From: Apricaphanius iberus
Lineage: Eukaryota; Chordata; Actinopteri; Cyprinodontiformes; Aphaniidae
Assembly: GCA_028564705.1 (NCBI GenBank)
Contig: JAPXFQ010002081.1
Coordinates: forward strand, 558,001 to 622,000
DNA: 64,000 bases
Direction of reading: 5' to 3'
The position numbers and the translations under genes were made by a program. A model generated the notes under the pieces. It did not search any database. It was not told the origin of the DNA and saw only the letters and a list, made by a program, of their open reading frames with translations. Below, one piece after another: positions 23,414 to 36,900 of the stretch (position 1 is the stretch's first letter; each line of letters opens with the position of its first letter).

Positions 23414-23879
23414 ATGTCTTCAAGAATAAAAGACATAAATATGTTTATAACTGTCTATCTTGGTTGTTGTGTCCTCTGACAAGACACATCACATTGCCTT
23501 CTAGTGGTGGTGAACGGGCTTGGTGGCACCAGTGTTTGGCAGCTTCGCTTCTGTCAGTGTGTCCCAGGACAGCTGTGGCTACAATTTATGACAGTAGGCT
23601 ATAAAACAATTTTTTTTAAACTTTTGAATGTGGTATATTAGCATGTATGAAGCGTCTCCCTTTAAGGTACAATTTGACACATGACTTTTGACCCTTATAG
23701 TTACACCTTATTTTTAGAGTGGCTTGAGTTATCCTGAGCTATTTCTGTCATTATGCTATTATAGGAAAGACTGGCCACTTTTCTTCACTCAACTACTTTC
23801 TCTTTGTACTACTCAGTGATTTCATTATTTGCTTTTCAACTGTTAACTTTGTTTTCTATGTGTTTTTCTCTCCATAGAA

Positions 23880-24365
23880 GCTACACCTGGACTGGCATTC
23901 TCCTCAGCTGTGGTGCCTTGTTGGAGGGGGGGATCAGCTGGGATGATGCTCGCAGCAAATGAACACACTCCCTCTTCTGTTATAATTTTTACAACTTTCT
24001 TTGATATAGAAACTACTCTTGCATCAGTTATTTTGTTCTTTCTGTGTCTCTGCTCTGTCTTCTCAAACCCCGAGTTGTTCCTAGCAGATGGCCGCTCGTA
24101 CTGAGCCAGGTTCAGGTTCTCCTAAAGGTTTCTTCCTGGTAAACGGGAGGTTTTTCCTTCCCACTGTCACTATATTCATGCTCAGTATGAGGGATTACTG
24201 TGAAGTCATGCAAAGGGTTTCCTTAGATATATATATTTTTAACTGATTGTAATAATGAACTGGAGAATTAATTGGAATGTATAAAAGATTGAATTGAAAT
24301 GACTAGTAAATAACCTTGAGATATGTGTTGTGAACTGGTGCCAAATGAATTAACAGAATTGACTC
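23880..24365 (+). repeat. fish interspersed repeat, plus orientation
   Basis: Landmarks are GGCCGCTCGTACTGAGCC, GGTTTCTTCCTGGTAAACGG, GAGGTTTTTCCTTCCCACTG and a tail with AATTGAATT-like units ending at about 24365. It is the same family as 14826-15310. The last part lies about 800 bp upstream of the crybb1 promoter. Confidence 0.65.
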
Positions 24366-25162
24366 AAAGAACCCAAACTATTTTGGTATGCTGACATGGA
24401 AGGGAAGCAAATTAGAGCTTGGTGCTCAAAAAGCAAATACATTTAAACCGAATGATGTAAATAACAAAAATAAAGGAGACTTTTCTCAAATGTAACAATC
24501 AAACCTCTTAATGTGGTCTTACAAAACACATACAACAATGTAATCATCAGAACAATGTTGCCCAGTGCATCCAAGCAAAGGTGTAAATGAGTTTTAATGG
24601 TGGTTTAAACAGCTTATCTTGACTTGGGACTTTTTCTCCCATCAAGACCCAGTAATGGTTGCTACCCCCAACCTTGCTTAAAACATTTTCTGGGTTTTAA
24701 GCAAGTGAAATATAAATATGGTATAAAAATTCTACTGAGTCACTTTGTATTTTCACAGTGGGAGGTAAGTCTAGTTGTATATTTTCTGTTTGTTAAATCT
24801 TGTTTTGGCTTTTCAGAGCTAAGAGACAGATTTAAATGCCCTGTCTGTGTACGCAGTTCAAGAGCTATTGAATGTGTTGCATTGTTGTTAGCCTGTATAG
24901 GTTATTACCTCTTTGTGCCCTCTAGATCTTTGTATTCCTCACGTCCACATACAGCTATGGCTCACAGGCCCAGCAGCCCAATATGGGGTAAAACTGCCTG
25001 GGTCAGTGCTTTCCTTTGACAGTGAAATGCTTACAGGCAAGCCAGAGGGGCCGGCAGTGTTTCCAGGCTATGCGATGACCTGCTGGCTTTGGCGCAGGCC
25101 AACTGTGATGACGCGAGGCTTTCTATTGTGCTGTGAGCCTATACGTTTGGCCTTTGCCAGAG

Positions 25163-25170
25163 TATAAAAG
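25163..25170 (+). promoter_or_regulatory. crybb1: TATA box of crybb1
   Basis: TATAAAAG stands about 30 bp before the likely transcription start near 25193, in front of a short untranslated exon that ends in a clean GTAAGG donor at 25238. Lens crystallin genes commonly have such TATA promoters. I see no clean full Maf-response element; GACCTGCTGGC at 25077-25087 is at best a half site. Confidence 0.7.
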
Positions 25171-25192
25171 CTTGGGTCTAGCTCTGACGGAA

Positions 25193-25237
25193 CCAGCACG
25201 ATCCAGCCTCCCGGCACTGCAAGCTGTACTAACGCAG
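25193..25237 (+). other. crybb1: crybb1 exon 1, untranslated
   Basis: The exon runs from the likely start about 30 bp after the TATA box to AACGCAG|GTAAGG. Beta-crystallin genes have a short non-coding first exon followed by the start codon in exon 2, as here. The exact start base is inferred from TATA spacing. Confidence 0.6.
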
Positions 25238-25557
25238 GTAAGGACACACAGACACGGCCATACACAGATGAGGATCAAAGCTGTACTTCTAGAGCCAGGG
25301 CCCACTCCCTGTCAACCACTAACCGCCCTCAATCTCAGCCGAGGGAAATGACCCAAACAGAAATGTAGCATCCAAATGAGACTAACACAAGCAGCAATAA
25401 AACCCAACAAAACATTTCCCAGCAGATTATGTTAATGTTCTGGAGCTCCACCCTCTCTTTCATATCAACCTCTGCGGTCCTGTCTGTTTACACCTCTATT
25501 TCTGACCCCCCCCCCCTCGGCTTCCTGCACCCACAGACTCTCCTGACGCCCCTCGCC

Positions 25558-28500
25558 ATGTCTCAGACTGCCAAGTCCGCTTCCAGCCAGGGCACTGATG
25601 CCAAGGACAAGGGAGCCCCAGCTCCAGCTGCCACAAGCAAGGCCACCAAGACCGGCGATCCTGGCATGGGATCCTACAGAGTGAGTCACTGCAGCAACAT
25701 TACGCACATAAGAATACATTTTCTTGTTTAATTGGGACATAGAGGTAGAGTTGTGTTGGATTTCTAAAGGAACTTTGCCAGAATCTGTGTAAAAGTGGAA
25801 AAACAAGAAAGTGTGGAAGAAATCGGTTCAAAGCTGTAGAAATGGTGAGGAGAATAATTCAGTAGAAGTCTTAGCCTGTAATATCATTTTCAGGGTGGTA
25901 AACTAAGGTCAGGACAGACACTTTATGTTTGTTTTTGTTGTTGACAGATTGAAAAGAAGCTGTTTTCTAAGCACATTAGTGCATATAGCCATCTGAGAGT
26001 GGCCTATGTATACTCCAGTTAATTAACTAATTCGTTTAAAGAAGATTAAATAAGGGTTGAGTACACGCAGACTTCAAAAAGAAAAATATTCTAAATATGT
26101 GATTAGTATTCATCAATTAGTTTCATTTACCTGTTTAGCAAGCGTATTGAAGTAAAACAAACAATTTTTTCGCTCATAAGTTCAAAAAAAAAAAGGTAAA
26201 CTTCTTCCGTTAGTCAGGAGGTAGTAACCTTGTTTCTAAATACTTGTTTCATTACAAGAAAAAAGGAATAAAAGTCAAACTTTAGGAGCATAGCATAGTG
26301 GTTAAGACCCCATATTCAGAGGCCTCACACCCTTAAAGTGGTTGTCCCATGTTGAACTCCCGCCCCATGGACATTTGCCAAATATTTCTCCCCTTTAAGT
26401 AGTATCCACTTCAAATAAAGGCTACTATGGGCACAAAACCTGTTTTAAAATTCTAACTTTATCCATAGTATGTAAAATTCAGCAAAAAACAACAAAAAAA
26501 CCCAATTTTTTTTTACAGTCGATATATTCATACTGGTTGTTAATCTTTTCTTTAGTAACTTTTTTCCAGACCTTTTGCAAATTCATATCTGTGGAGTTTA
26601 ACTGGAAACGAATGTGAACAAATGATATTTGGGGGCAAGAACTAATTCCATGCACAGTTTATTCCCTATAAAGCTAGTCATATCATTTTTGATACATATG
26701 TTTTTGAGAAGTCTATCTCTGACATAGACAATGATCTCCTCATAAAGATGCTGTGTTGAATTATGAAATAGGTTTTATATTCACATTCATACAATTTTCT
26801 AGTTTCAGACTTTAACATGTAGTTTAGTTCTGTGTGTGTTTAGAAGTAAAAAAATATTCTGAATAGGTTGCAGTTAAATGTCCCATGAGCAACATTTGTC
26901 TGTGGGATTTGGTTGAATTGAACTGGGTTTTCCTTTAATCCACCCGACACGTCCGATATCCCCTCTGTGCAGATCATGCTGTTTGACCAGGAGAACTTCC
27001 AGGGCAGGATGATGGAGGTCCAGAATGAGTGTATGAACGTGTGTGACCGTGGCATGGATAGAGTGCGTAGTATCATTGTGGAGTGCGGCCCGTAAGTTCC
27101 CACGCAGAGAAGTGATTTCAGCTCCTCATACCTCTTCACCTCCCTTCTTCATGTGTGTTTTTCTTCTCTGCTGCTCTTTTTCTCCCTTCCTCTGTGTTTA
27201 ACCCCTATACCTGCCCCACCCGCTCTAGCTTTGTTGCTTTTGAGCAGACCAACTTCCGTGGCGAGATGTTCATCCTGGAGAAGGGAGAGTATCCTCGCTG
27301 GGATACCTGGAGCAACTCCTACCGAAGCGACTGCCTCATGTCCCTCAGGCCCATCCGCATGGTATCTCAACATTAAAGCTTAGTGAAAACATATGTAAGA
27401 ATGGATCATAATCCAGAATATTGCTAAGTGGAAATATGCATTTCAATAATTTCTACTACCACCCAAGCAGATTTTAATGGACCATGTAAATTTGGTTGTG
27501 AAGTGAAAAGTGAAACGCTTTCAGTATAGGAAGGATTTCTACATCCACTAATTCAGCTTTCCAAGCTGAACAAATCTCAGCTTTCATTGTCTCTTTTTAT
27601 AGACCAGAATTGTGACCACATCAGACTGGCTAAACAAAGACTGGACTTTCAGTGTTTTTACTTAGCCTACATTTAGACGGCATTTGACAGGATATGTCCC
27701 TGTTCACCAAACCTTGTTCACTGTTGGATGAAGTAAGCATAAATTTAAGGAGGTTAGAGGCTAAACAAGATCAAGTTTAGAACTAATGATCTAAATTTAT
27801 CAAAAAGAAAAAAACCTTGTAATTCTTAAGCTCGGCATTGCCAGTACATTTGGTGCATTTCTATATTTAAATGCAAACTATTTCTGCCATATCAGTATGG
27901 TTATAAAAAAAAAGAAAGAAAAAATACAGTAAAGATGGCCTATACTGGAAAAACTTGATGAACCTAAGTTCTAGTCACTCAGAGTTAAAACTGGAACAAC
28001 ACTGCCCTCTTTAGTCACTGACATCACTGGTACAATGTCAGAAATAAATCCTGGCTCCTGGAATCCTGAGATCATGTCTCTTTGGATGCTTTTCCTTTCT
28101 GCAGGACAGCTTGGAGCACAAGATCTGCCTGTTTGAGCTCTCCGACTTCAAGGGCAACAAGATGGAGATCCAGGAGGACGATGTGCCCACCCTCTGGGCG
28201 CATGGCTTCTGCGACAGAGTGGGCAGCGTGAGAGTGCCAGGAGGAGCGTGAGTGGACATACTCATTCTCTTTTGTTGCAGCTTAAAATCACTTGGTTGGA
28301 CAGATAAATACTTACAGATTGTTTTTAAGGCAATTTTAAACAGAAATATGGTAATACTAATGTAGACTCCTAGGTGGATTTTGAATATCCTTCTGTCACA
28401 GTTGAACCTTTAAAGGGAACTAGAACTCTATTAATGTTATAATCATCTTTAAAGTCCAAAGAGATTTTTGGGACCCACAAGAATGTGTGTTTGGGAGACA

Positions 28501-29463
28501 TTCATAGATCCGATCAAGTCCAACTTCATGGAAAGTTAAAGCTTCCAGTTGGACATTGCTACCTGAAACCTTAATGAAGAGCAAATCTACAAAAGTTGTC
28601 TTTGATTTCTCATGACAACTCAGAAATATCATCTTCAATAAGTACCTGAAACACTACTTAGAAAATTATTTTTTTTTTAAAAGAGCCTCATAATCTGTAG
28701 ATTGAACTGCATTGTAAGACTCTGTTAGACTCTTTATAGGAACCCCTAAAAAAATCCTTTCTCATTTTTAGTCTGCTGTAAAATCACAAAGAACTCACTC
28801 ACAAACTGCCAAATAATTCAAAGTAGGCAACAACAGAGGACCTAACAACCTCCCAAGCCTTCTGCAGGATCCATCTAACTTGGTACTTTCTTTAAATGCC
28901 ACTCTGAACTTCTAGGGGACTGAAAGCACCTTAATGGCTCCTCCAATGACCAATACTGCCATTAACCCCTAGATTCTTTGTGATATACACCACTTGGAAT
29001 ATTGCTCCTCAAACTCCCTAAAGACTAGAACCATCTCAGTAACCTTCAACATTTTTGTAAGAAGATCATAAATGAGATCAAGTAGCTCCACAGTTGAAAG
29101 TTGACCTCGTAAAATCCTTCTCGGGGCCTCACAGAGACAAAATGGGGCTATTTGGGAAGCATTAGGATTTCAAGACTTCTTACAAGACATCCAGAACCTT
29201 ATCAACTCCTGCAGCAACCAACCACTGGAAACTAAGTATCCTGGAACACACTTAACATTCGTCTCCCTCTCTGTGTCTCTTTCAGCTGGGTGGGTTATCA
29301 GTACCCCGGATACAGAGGCTACCAGTACCTGTTTGAGTGCGGTGACTACAGACACTACAATGACTTCTCCGCCTTCCAGCCCCAGATCCAGTCCATGCGC
29401 CGTATCAGGGACATGCAGTTCCACCAGAGAGGATGCTTCACCTTCACCACTGCCAGCAAATGA
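25558..29463 (+). CDS. crybb1: beta-B1 crystallin
   Basis: A structural lens protein: a beta-crystallin that assembles into oligomers and gives the lens refractive index and transparency. Coding exons are 25558-25680, 26973-27091, 27229-27361, 28105-28247 and 29286-29463, all with GT-AG introns, joining in frame to 231 residues. Exon 2 gives the N-terminal arm (residues 1-41, Ala/Pro/Lys-rich, starting MSQTAK), and the four later exons give one Greek-key motif each, the standard beta-crystallin layout. Recognisable motifs are [35 protein letters not shown], the linker S-L-R-P-I-R-M-D, and [14 protein letters not shown] in the fourth motif. The arm is shorter than in mammals (252 residues in human). 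The strong W-x-T-W-S and Y-Q-Y-P-G-Y-R-G blocks are typical of B1, and no rival family fits as well. Confidence 0.95.
26280..26400 (+). repeat. tRNA-like SINE remnant in crybb1 intron
   Basis: GCATAGTGGTTAAGACC resembles an A-box/anticodon-arm region, and GTTGAACTCCCGCCCCATGG resembles the decayed B-box plus adjoining sequence of a common fish tRNA-derived SINE. It is about 120 bp, with no clear tail. Confidence 0.45.
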
Positions 29464-29646
29464 AAGACACCTGTTGCCCAGCTGGTGCTGCTGTAGCTCT
29501 CTCAGCTTTTTATCTCTCCAAACTTCTTCTTTCTCCAATTCTCTGGTACTTTCCTTGACCTCTAACATCGTTGCTCCATCCCAAAGGAAAGAGAGATCGA
29601 GAGCAATACACTGGACATCCTTAAGTGACTTTTTATGGTGCTAAAA

Positions 29647-29652
29647 AATAAA
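29647..29652 (+). terminator. crybb1: crybb1 polyadenylation signal
   Basis: AATAAA lies 184 bp after the stop codon at 29461-29463. A short 3' UTR of about 200 bases is usual for crystallin genes. Confidence 0.75.
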
Positions 29653-29730
29653 CATGTGAAAAAACCTGATCCCTGTTTGACTGAATAACATTTATTTATT
29701 TGACAGAAGATTATATATTTTGTGCTTTTA

Positions 29731-29759
29731 CTCTATCTATCTATCTATCTATCTATCTG

Positions 29760-29805
<46 letters not shown>

Positions 29806-29806
29806 G
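29731..29806 (+). repeat. (CTAT)n microsatellite
   Basis: About 19 tetranucleotide units with one CTGT interruption near 29757. It lies about 80 bp after the crybb1 poly(A) signal. The reading frame through it (S-I-Y-L repeats) is an artefact. Confidence 0.95.
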
Positions 29807-30741
29807 TCAAATATTAAGGTGGGTCTCGTTAGAGAGAGTTATAAAAAGAGACAGGGAAAAAAACAGCAGTGTAAACTACATTTATGACACATCCAACACT
29901 GGTTTATAATGTAGCACATCAGAAATTTTTTTATCATTTCCTAAATATTTGCAAGGAAATCCTCCAATGATTTCTGTTTTTTAAAGAAATTAATTAATAA
30001 ATAAAGCTACATAAGAGCTCTTGCTTTAGTTGCAATAATGGAGTGTAAATGCACTGGGGAAAAAAGATATTGCTCAAAATTTGTTTTTACTCTGACGTAT
30101 CAATAAGCATTGGTATGCATACAAATACAGTGCTGAGTATTTTTTCGTTTTGTAATTTGTAGATGCTTTAAATAATCAAACAATAGACTGAGATGTCCTA
30201 ACCAACCTGGGACTGTATTGATATAGATTTGCCCCCTGTAGTCTAGAGGAAAATAAAAATAATAATGATTTACGTTAGTCTCATTCCTGAACGAGATGAC
30301 ATGACTGTTTTGTCCCTATGAACAACTTTAGCAACCCCAAAGCGTTGCAGAGATCTCACAGTTGTCTTGTTTCCTTGGTTTTCTTGTCAAATCTGCTGTT
30401 TACGAGTCACAGTAAATCTAACAGTGTGTCACGTGATCCACGTCGCTTCCTCTGTGTTCCTTAAATGTGCTCGGAAATTGTATAATCTAGAACTTGATTG
30501 CTCATGTAATCTTAGAAGGACCAACCAAATTGTTACCAGATCAACATGATTAATTTTTTTATTGAAATCAATTTGATTAGGGTATTTTAAGACTTTTATA
30601 TCAATAGAAATGAGTAACTCATAAAGCAAAAATGTGTTTCCATCCCAATATGTAATGATGTTAACCATAGAACCTGAAGGTAACACGGCATTTCATAAAC
30701 TTTCATTCGGAGAATTGTACCGTCAGGAAGGTAGAGGTACC

Positions 30742-33700
30742 ATGTCTGCACTGTTTAAAGCTAGAAAGGGTGAGTTTTTAAAAGACAAGACACACGGAGG
30801 ACCAATGACATGCTTTAAGCCAAACCAGCGAATCATATTAGAGAAATTTTAGTAGCACGAGAGCTATGTAAAAACGTTCCAGTGTCATGTATTACCAGCC
30901 TTATACTTACACATTGGTTTATGCAATATCTGTATCTTGTGTAATTTAGCCACTGGGGGAAATAAATCAGTCTTATTTCCCTATCTGCCTCCCATGCTCG
31001 CCTATTTGAGCGGTATTTCCTGTTAGTTCGTTTACTAACTTACGCTTTCATCTTATTTGTATAACTTATCGACTGGTTGCTTACTCATATTGATATAAGT
31101 AGAGCAGCGAGTGTTGCTGTTCGATTCAGTGGTTTGAATGTTTGATGAAGGTGACCAATGGTGGGAATGACCTTTCACCCAAATAAGCAAACGCTAGCTG
31201 GTTAGCTAGTGGTGCGTTTAAAGACCCCGCTGCTGGTCAGTGTGGTCTCATCAGCTGTGTTGTGATAAAGCACCCTGAATTGTTTCAATGAGGGGAAAAA
31301 GGGATGCCACTCTAATTCATTCATTTATATGTTAGGATAAAAATATAAGCAATGCATAAAACAATTAATTTATATAACATAATACATTCCAAAAATAAAG
31401 AAGAAAACTGACGGAATGAGTAAAATGCATCAGTTCTTGTTTTTTGAATCTGATCTATGAACTGAAATGTATTACAACCCTCTGCGAAAAACTTCAAATC
31501 ATATCTTTTGAGTAACTTGGCTGTTATCCCATTTCTTGTGAAATTTATTTATTCAGTGTGAATAAATAATATTTTAAAAAAATCATCAGTGTGCCTTTAG
31601 TCAGAGCCCAGCAATATAAATTATGTTCTAATCATAACCCCCCCCCCTTTTTTTCAAATCAGCTGCTTCAGCTAAATAATTCCACTGATAAAGATAAAGT
31701 TTATTGTTTTGTTCGTGTCACCAACAGTAGGAGGGGAAAAAAACATTTGGGAGGTTTGCATTAGTTTCTTTGGACAGTGAGTTTAACAGCTTAACATTCT
31801 GGGTCTATAAAGCATCAGTTTAAAGAAAAAAGAAATTCCATCCATCGTTTTCCACTTATCCCGGGTTGGGTCTTGGAGCCAGCATTTTAAATTCACACTT
31901 CCTTCTCCCCAGCCATTTGGGCCAGTTTTTCAGGGAGTCCCAAGGCATTCCCAGGCCAGGTGAAAAACAAAACATCCCTCCAGCCTGTCCTGTGTCTTGC
32001 TCTGGGTCTCCTCCTGCTGGGACGTGCACAGAACAACTCGCCTGGGAGGTGTCCCAAGCCAACTAGCTCCTCTCAATGTGGGGGAGCAGTGTCTCTCCTC
32101 TGAGCCCCCCTGGATGTCCAGATTTCTCAACCCATCTCTAAAGGACAGCCCCGACACCCTGCAAAGGAAACTTATTTTGGCTACTTGTATCCGCAGTCTA
32201 ATTCTTTGGGTCACTCCCCAGAGCATGTCACCACAGATGAGGGTCAGAACGTAGGTTTACTGGTAGATCGAGAGTTTCGCCTTTAGGCTCAGCTCTATCC
32301 TCACCACAACAGACTGGTAGAGTGTAGCGCTGGATGATACTAAAAAAAAGCATATCAATAAAAAGGAAAGCCAGATTGATCCATATCAATAATTATCGAT
32401 AACTATCAAAAAATGTGGAAGTTAAGGAAAAGGAATATAGAATCATCACTTGTACTTTGTGGCACTTCCTCTGGCTTTTTTACCATATCTCGTTCATGTG
32501 AAAGGCTCAATATCAACATCATCTCCTTTGCCGGTTCAGAACTTAACACTAAATCTCGGTTTCATCCAACTAGTCACAGACCATGGCTACTTCTCCTCAG
32601 CCCACTGGACCTTTGTTTTCATCTGTTCAGTTGTTAATGATGGTTCCAGTTTGGTTTCTAGGTATAAATCATAATTTTCGTCTGGTCATTTTTTTCCATT
32701 GGGTCACATACATTGACTCCTGTTTGTGTCCATTCCCGCTTTCATTTAATCTGTTGTTTATTTTCATGGCACATTGCTTAATTTCTCATTCCAACACTTT
32801 GATATCTTCTCTGCTCATCTACTTGCTATAAAAGAAAGATTATCATTTCAAAAACATGTATTTTTAATCTGCTGTTAAATAAATAAGGAATTTCTGTTTT
32901 CAGTGTGGACCAAAGTGCAGATGGATGAGCACTGGGCTTCACAGCCACAGCACACACACTGTGTTGATCCCTGTATGTGTTCCTCTGTCCCTCAGTTCTA
33001 GACTTGTGTCTTAGCGGCTGCCGGGGTCTTTCCCAGCTGGCGGAGCTGCCGGAGACTCATCAGTTACTAAGGCAGACATGCAGAGACTATGCAGACAGAG
33101 AACTGGCCCCCATCGCTGCTAAACTTGACAAAGAGCATATTTACCCTGCTAAACAGGTACCAGAAGACACACACTCATTCATTTTTCTGCCCATATTAGG
33201 AGTTTTAATTGACTTCCATTCATTTTATTAACTGCATTTATTAGGGATGCAACAATACCACTTTTTTTAAGCCAATACGATACCGATACTTGTATCAGAG
33301 TACTTGCTGATACAGAGTACCAATGCCGCTACATCCACCACAAAAAAAAAAACTGCAATGAATTGGAAGGCAGGTTTTATTTTCTTTCCTGCTTGTTTCA
33401 ACAAATGATGGGGGATTACATCAAAAATAAATTATTAATAAAAATGACAACAAAACAAAAATTTCAAGTTAAAAATTAAAATTTTCTGTGAAATTATTGC
33501 AGAGTTTCCACATTTTAAGTATTGGTTCATCATATCTGTTAACTTTAACCGATACCTATATGAGTACATTAGACGGTATCAGGGCCGATACCAGTATTGT
33601 ATTGGTGCATCCTTAGCATTTATGCCTAACCCAAACACCTACCCCAACCATTACCAGTATATTCCTGATTTAAACCAAGGGCTGGCCGATATTTCAGTAA

Positions 33701-33923
33701 CAATATTTATTTATTTATCGATAGACATGTGGTGCGATAGATAAAAGAAGGGCCGATAAAAAGTTTAATTTAAAAAGTTTCCCGTTTCCTCATAGCCTAT
33801 TGGGTAGCTTAATACTACAGTCATTACTTGCAGTCATTTTGAACCGATACGGAATGCAGAAAAACACTGAATGTAAACATATAAGCCTACAGTTCAACGA
33901 AACAATGAAGATTGATTGAATTG

Positions 33924-33957
<34 letters not shown>

Positions 33958-36900
33958 CAGTTTTAAACAAGAGTCTTATGTGAATCTGACAAATAATTGG
34001 CCAACTTTTTAGGAGAAACAGCTTTGTCTCTGTTTATTTTTTAATAATCAAAAAGCGGCCTGGCAGTTTTTTTGTCATTAGACAAAGTACTGTAAGATTT
34101 CTTCTGTTTGCTTTTTTGTCACACTGAAATGTTTCAGATCATCAAACAGATTATAATATTTGATAAAGATCACTTCTGTGAGGGACTTGCAACCTGTCCA
34201 GGGTGTAGCCTGCCTCTCACCTGATTACCACTAGAGATAGGCACTACCAAACTTTGAGGATAAGATAGATGGATAAGAAGTATTCAGACCCTTTGCTCAG
34301 TATTGATTAGCAGGACCCCTTTGAGATAGTACAGCCATGAGTTCTTGGGAATGATGCAACACCTGGATTTGGGTTTCTTCTGCCATTCTTCCTCGCAGAT
34401 CTTCTCCAGTTCTGTCAGGTTGGATAGTAAATGTCGGTCAACAGCCATTTACAGGTCTTTCCAGAGATGCTCGATTGGGTTTAGGTCAGGCCTTTGCCTG
34501 GGCCGGTCAAGAATGGTCACTGAGTTTTTATTATGTCACTCCTTTGTTATTTTAGCTCTGTGCCTAGGGTCATTGTCCTTTTCAAAATTTAACCTTTGGA
34601 AGAGGTTTTTTTTCCAGTATATCACTGTACTTGGACGCATTTATCTTTCCTTCACTTGCAACCAGTCATCCTGTCCCTGCAGCTGAGCAACGCCAACATG
34701 ATGCTCCCACCACCATGTTTTACTGTAAGGATTGTTTTGGGCATGTGATGAGCAGTGCTTGGTTTTCTCCAAACCTACTGCTTAGTTTTACTGCTAAAAA
34801 GTCCAATCAGAGCAGAGAATCTTAATTCTGATAGTCTGTGAGTCTTTTATGTGTTTTTTGGCAAACTGGTCGTCCCAACCTTCTTCCATTTGAGGATTAT
34901 GGAGGCCACTGTGCTCTTAGGAACCTTGAGTGCTGCAGAAATTCTTTAGAAACTTTGGCCAGATCTGTGCCTTGCCACAGTTCTGTCTCTGAGCTCCTTG
35001 GGCAGTTCCTTCAACCTCCTGATTTTAATTGTGCTGAGATGCGCTGTGAACTGTAAGCTATTTTATAGACAGGTGTGTGTCTTTTCTAATAAAGTCAAAT
35101 CAGTTTGTTTAAACACATCTGGACTCCATAAGAGAGGCACAACCAACTCAAGGAGGATAAGAAGAAATGGACACCATGTGAGTTTAATATGAGTGTCACT
35201 GCATAGGGTCTGAATAGTTATGATCATTTGATATTTCAGTTTGTCTTTTTTAATAAATTAGCTAAAATGTTTACATTTCAGTTTTTTTCTGTCAAAATAG
35301 GGTGCTGAGTGTACATTGAGACATAAAATTAACCTTTTACTGTAACATTTTAGCAAATGGCTGCAATGAAACATCCATTCATCCATCCATTATCTATACT
35401 GCTTATCCTTGAAGGGTTGCAGGGGGGCTGGTACCTATCTCCAGAGTTCAATTGGCAAGAGGCGGGGTACACCCTGGACAGGTCTCCACTCCATCGCAGG
35501 GGAACATAGAGACTCACAGGAAAAACAACCATAAATGCACACTCTCACACCAAAGGACAATTTAGTTCTTGTAATTAACCATGTTATTGTTGTCTGCCAT
35601 TAAAATGAGTTTGATCTGATGCATTAACTGCAAGAAAAAAAATGAGGACGTCTATGTCGAGGCAAATACTTTTTCATCAAACTATAGGAGTTGGTGTCTT
35701 AACAAATCCTTTTTTTAGGATACATACCTCACAGAGAATGTGGCTTTTCTGTTTCAGATAAAAGAATTGGGGGCGATGGGTGTGATGGCCATTGAGGTAC
35801 CAGAGGAGCTGGGTGGAGCAGGAATGGACTACTTGGCTTACAGCCTGGCCATGGAAGAAATAAGCAGAGGCTGTGCTAGCACGGGCGTCGTGGTATCCGT
35901 TAATAATGTAGGTACAACCAGTTGGCATGAAGGGCAAGTTGGATAGAAGCGGTCTAATGTTGGGGCTTTTGTTCTCTTCTCCTGCTGTGCCTCAGTCTCT
36001 CTATATTGGGCCAGTTCTGAAGTTTGGAACAGAGGAACAGAAGAAACAATGGATCACCCCGTTCAGTACTGGAGAGAAGGTTGGCTGCTTTGCCCTTAGC
36101 GAGCCAGGTAACCTTATGCTCTTCACTTTCTACAATGTCAGTATTTTTCTAAGCGCAGTATGTTAAGATAAAAGAGCATCATGTGAAAGAAAAACATTTC
36201 TGGTATAGTTCATTGATCTGGAAACAAGGTAGCTGCACAGGTGAGCCAAAGGAACAGAGAGGGAGTTTAACAACACAATGAAGCACAGTAAAAGAGAAAA
36301 GGTGCGCCCAAAGTTCAGGGGGAGATTAGAACTGACAGAAAATAGAAAAGGTGTCAGGGCACACTATATACTTTTCACAAGTCTTAATATTATCAGGGTT
36401 ATTGATCACCAGCAGAGGGTGGAGAATCTGCAGCAGGAGTGGGTTATGGTGAGAAGAAATGATTGGCGCACTGGATGAAAAGTTTGACAAACAGCATATG
36501 TGCAATGAGAAATGTGAATGGGAGAAATAATTGAAGGATAAAGTGAATAATGGATTAGACAAAAAGGAATAATAAGGAATAATAAAGACGGCTGCAAGTT
36601 GCTATGCCTACTCTGTAGTGCACAAACCAGCGCTTTTTCCAGCTGATCTATCTGTATTTCTGATCCCCCTCTGAGTTTAAAGCCACAAACTAGGGAAAGA
36701 AAATTGATAAAGCTCTGCAAAAGACACAAATGCATGTTTTATTGTAAGCTAGACTGCATAAATTTTGCATGCCAAGTTTAGGTTTCAGCATATGATTGTC
36801 ATGATAAAAAGAAAGTACACCCTCCATTAGTCCAAAGTCGGTCCTCAAGGGCAAGTATCCTGCATGTTTTAGCTCTTTCCCTTGTTCAACACTCCTGAAT

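Noticed and set aside
29700..29909. Frame with S-I-Y-L repeats
   Set aside because: It is translation of the (CTAT)n microsatellite.
31866..32254. Overlapping frames on both strands upstream of acads exon 2, considered as an acads or separate exon
   Set aside because: The sequence is a Rex3-type LINE end with its CATC tail; no splice-compatible frame joins to acads.
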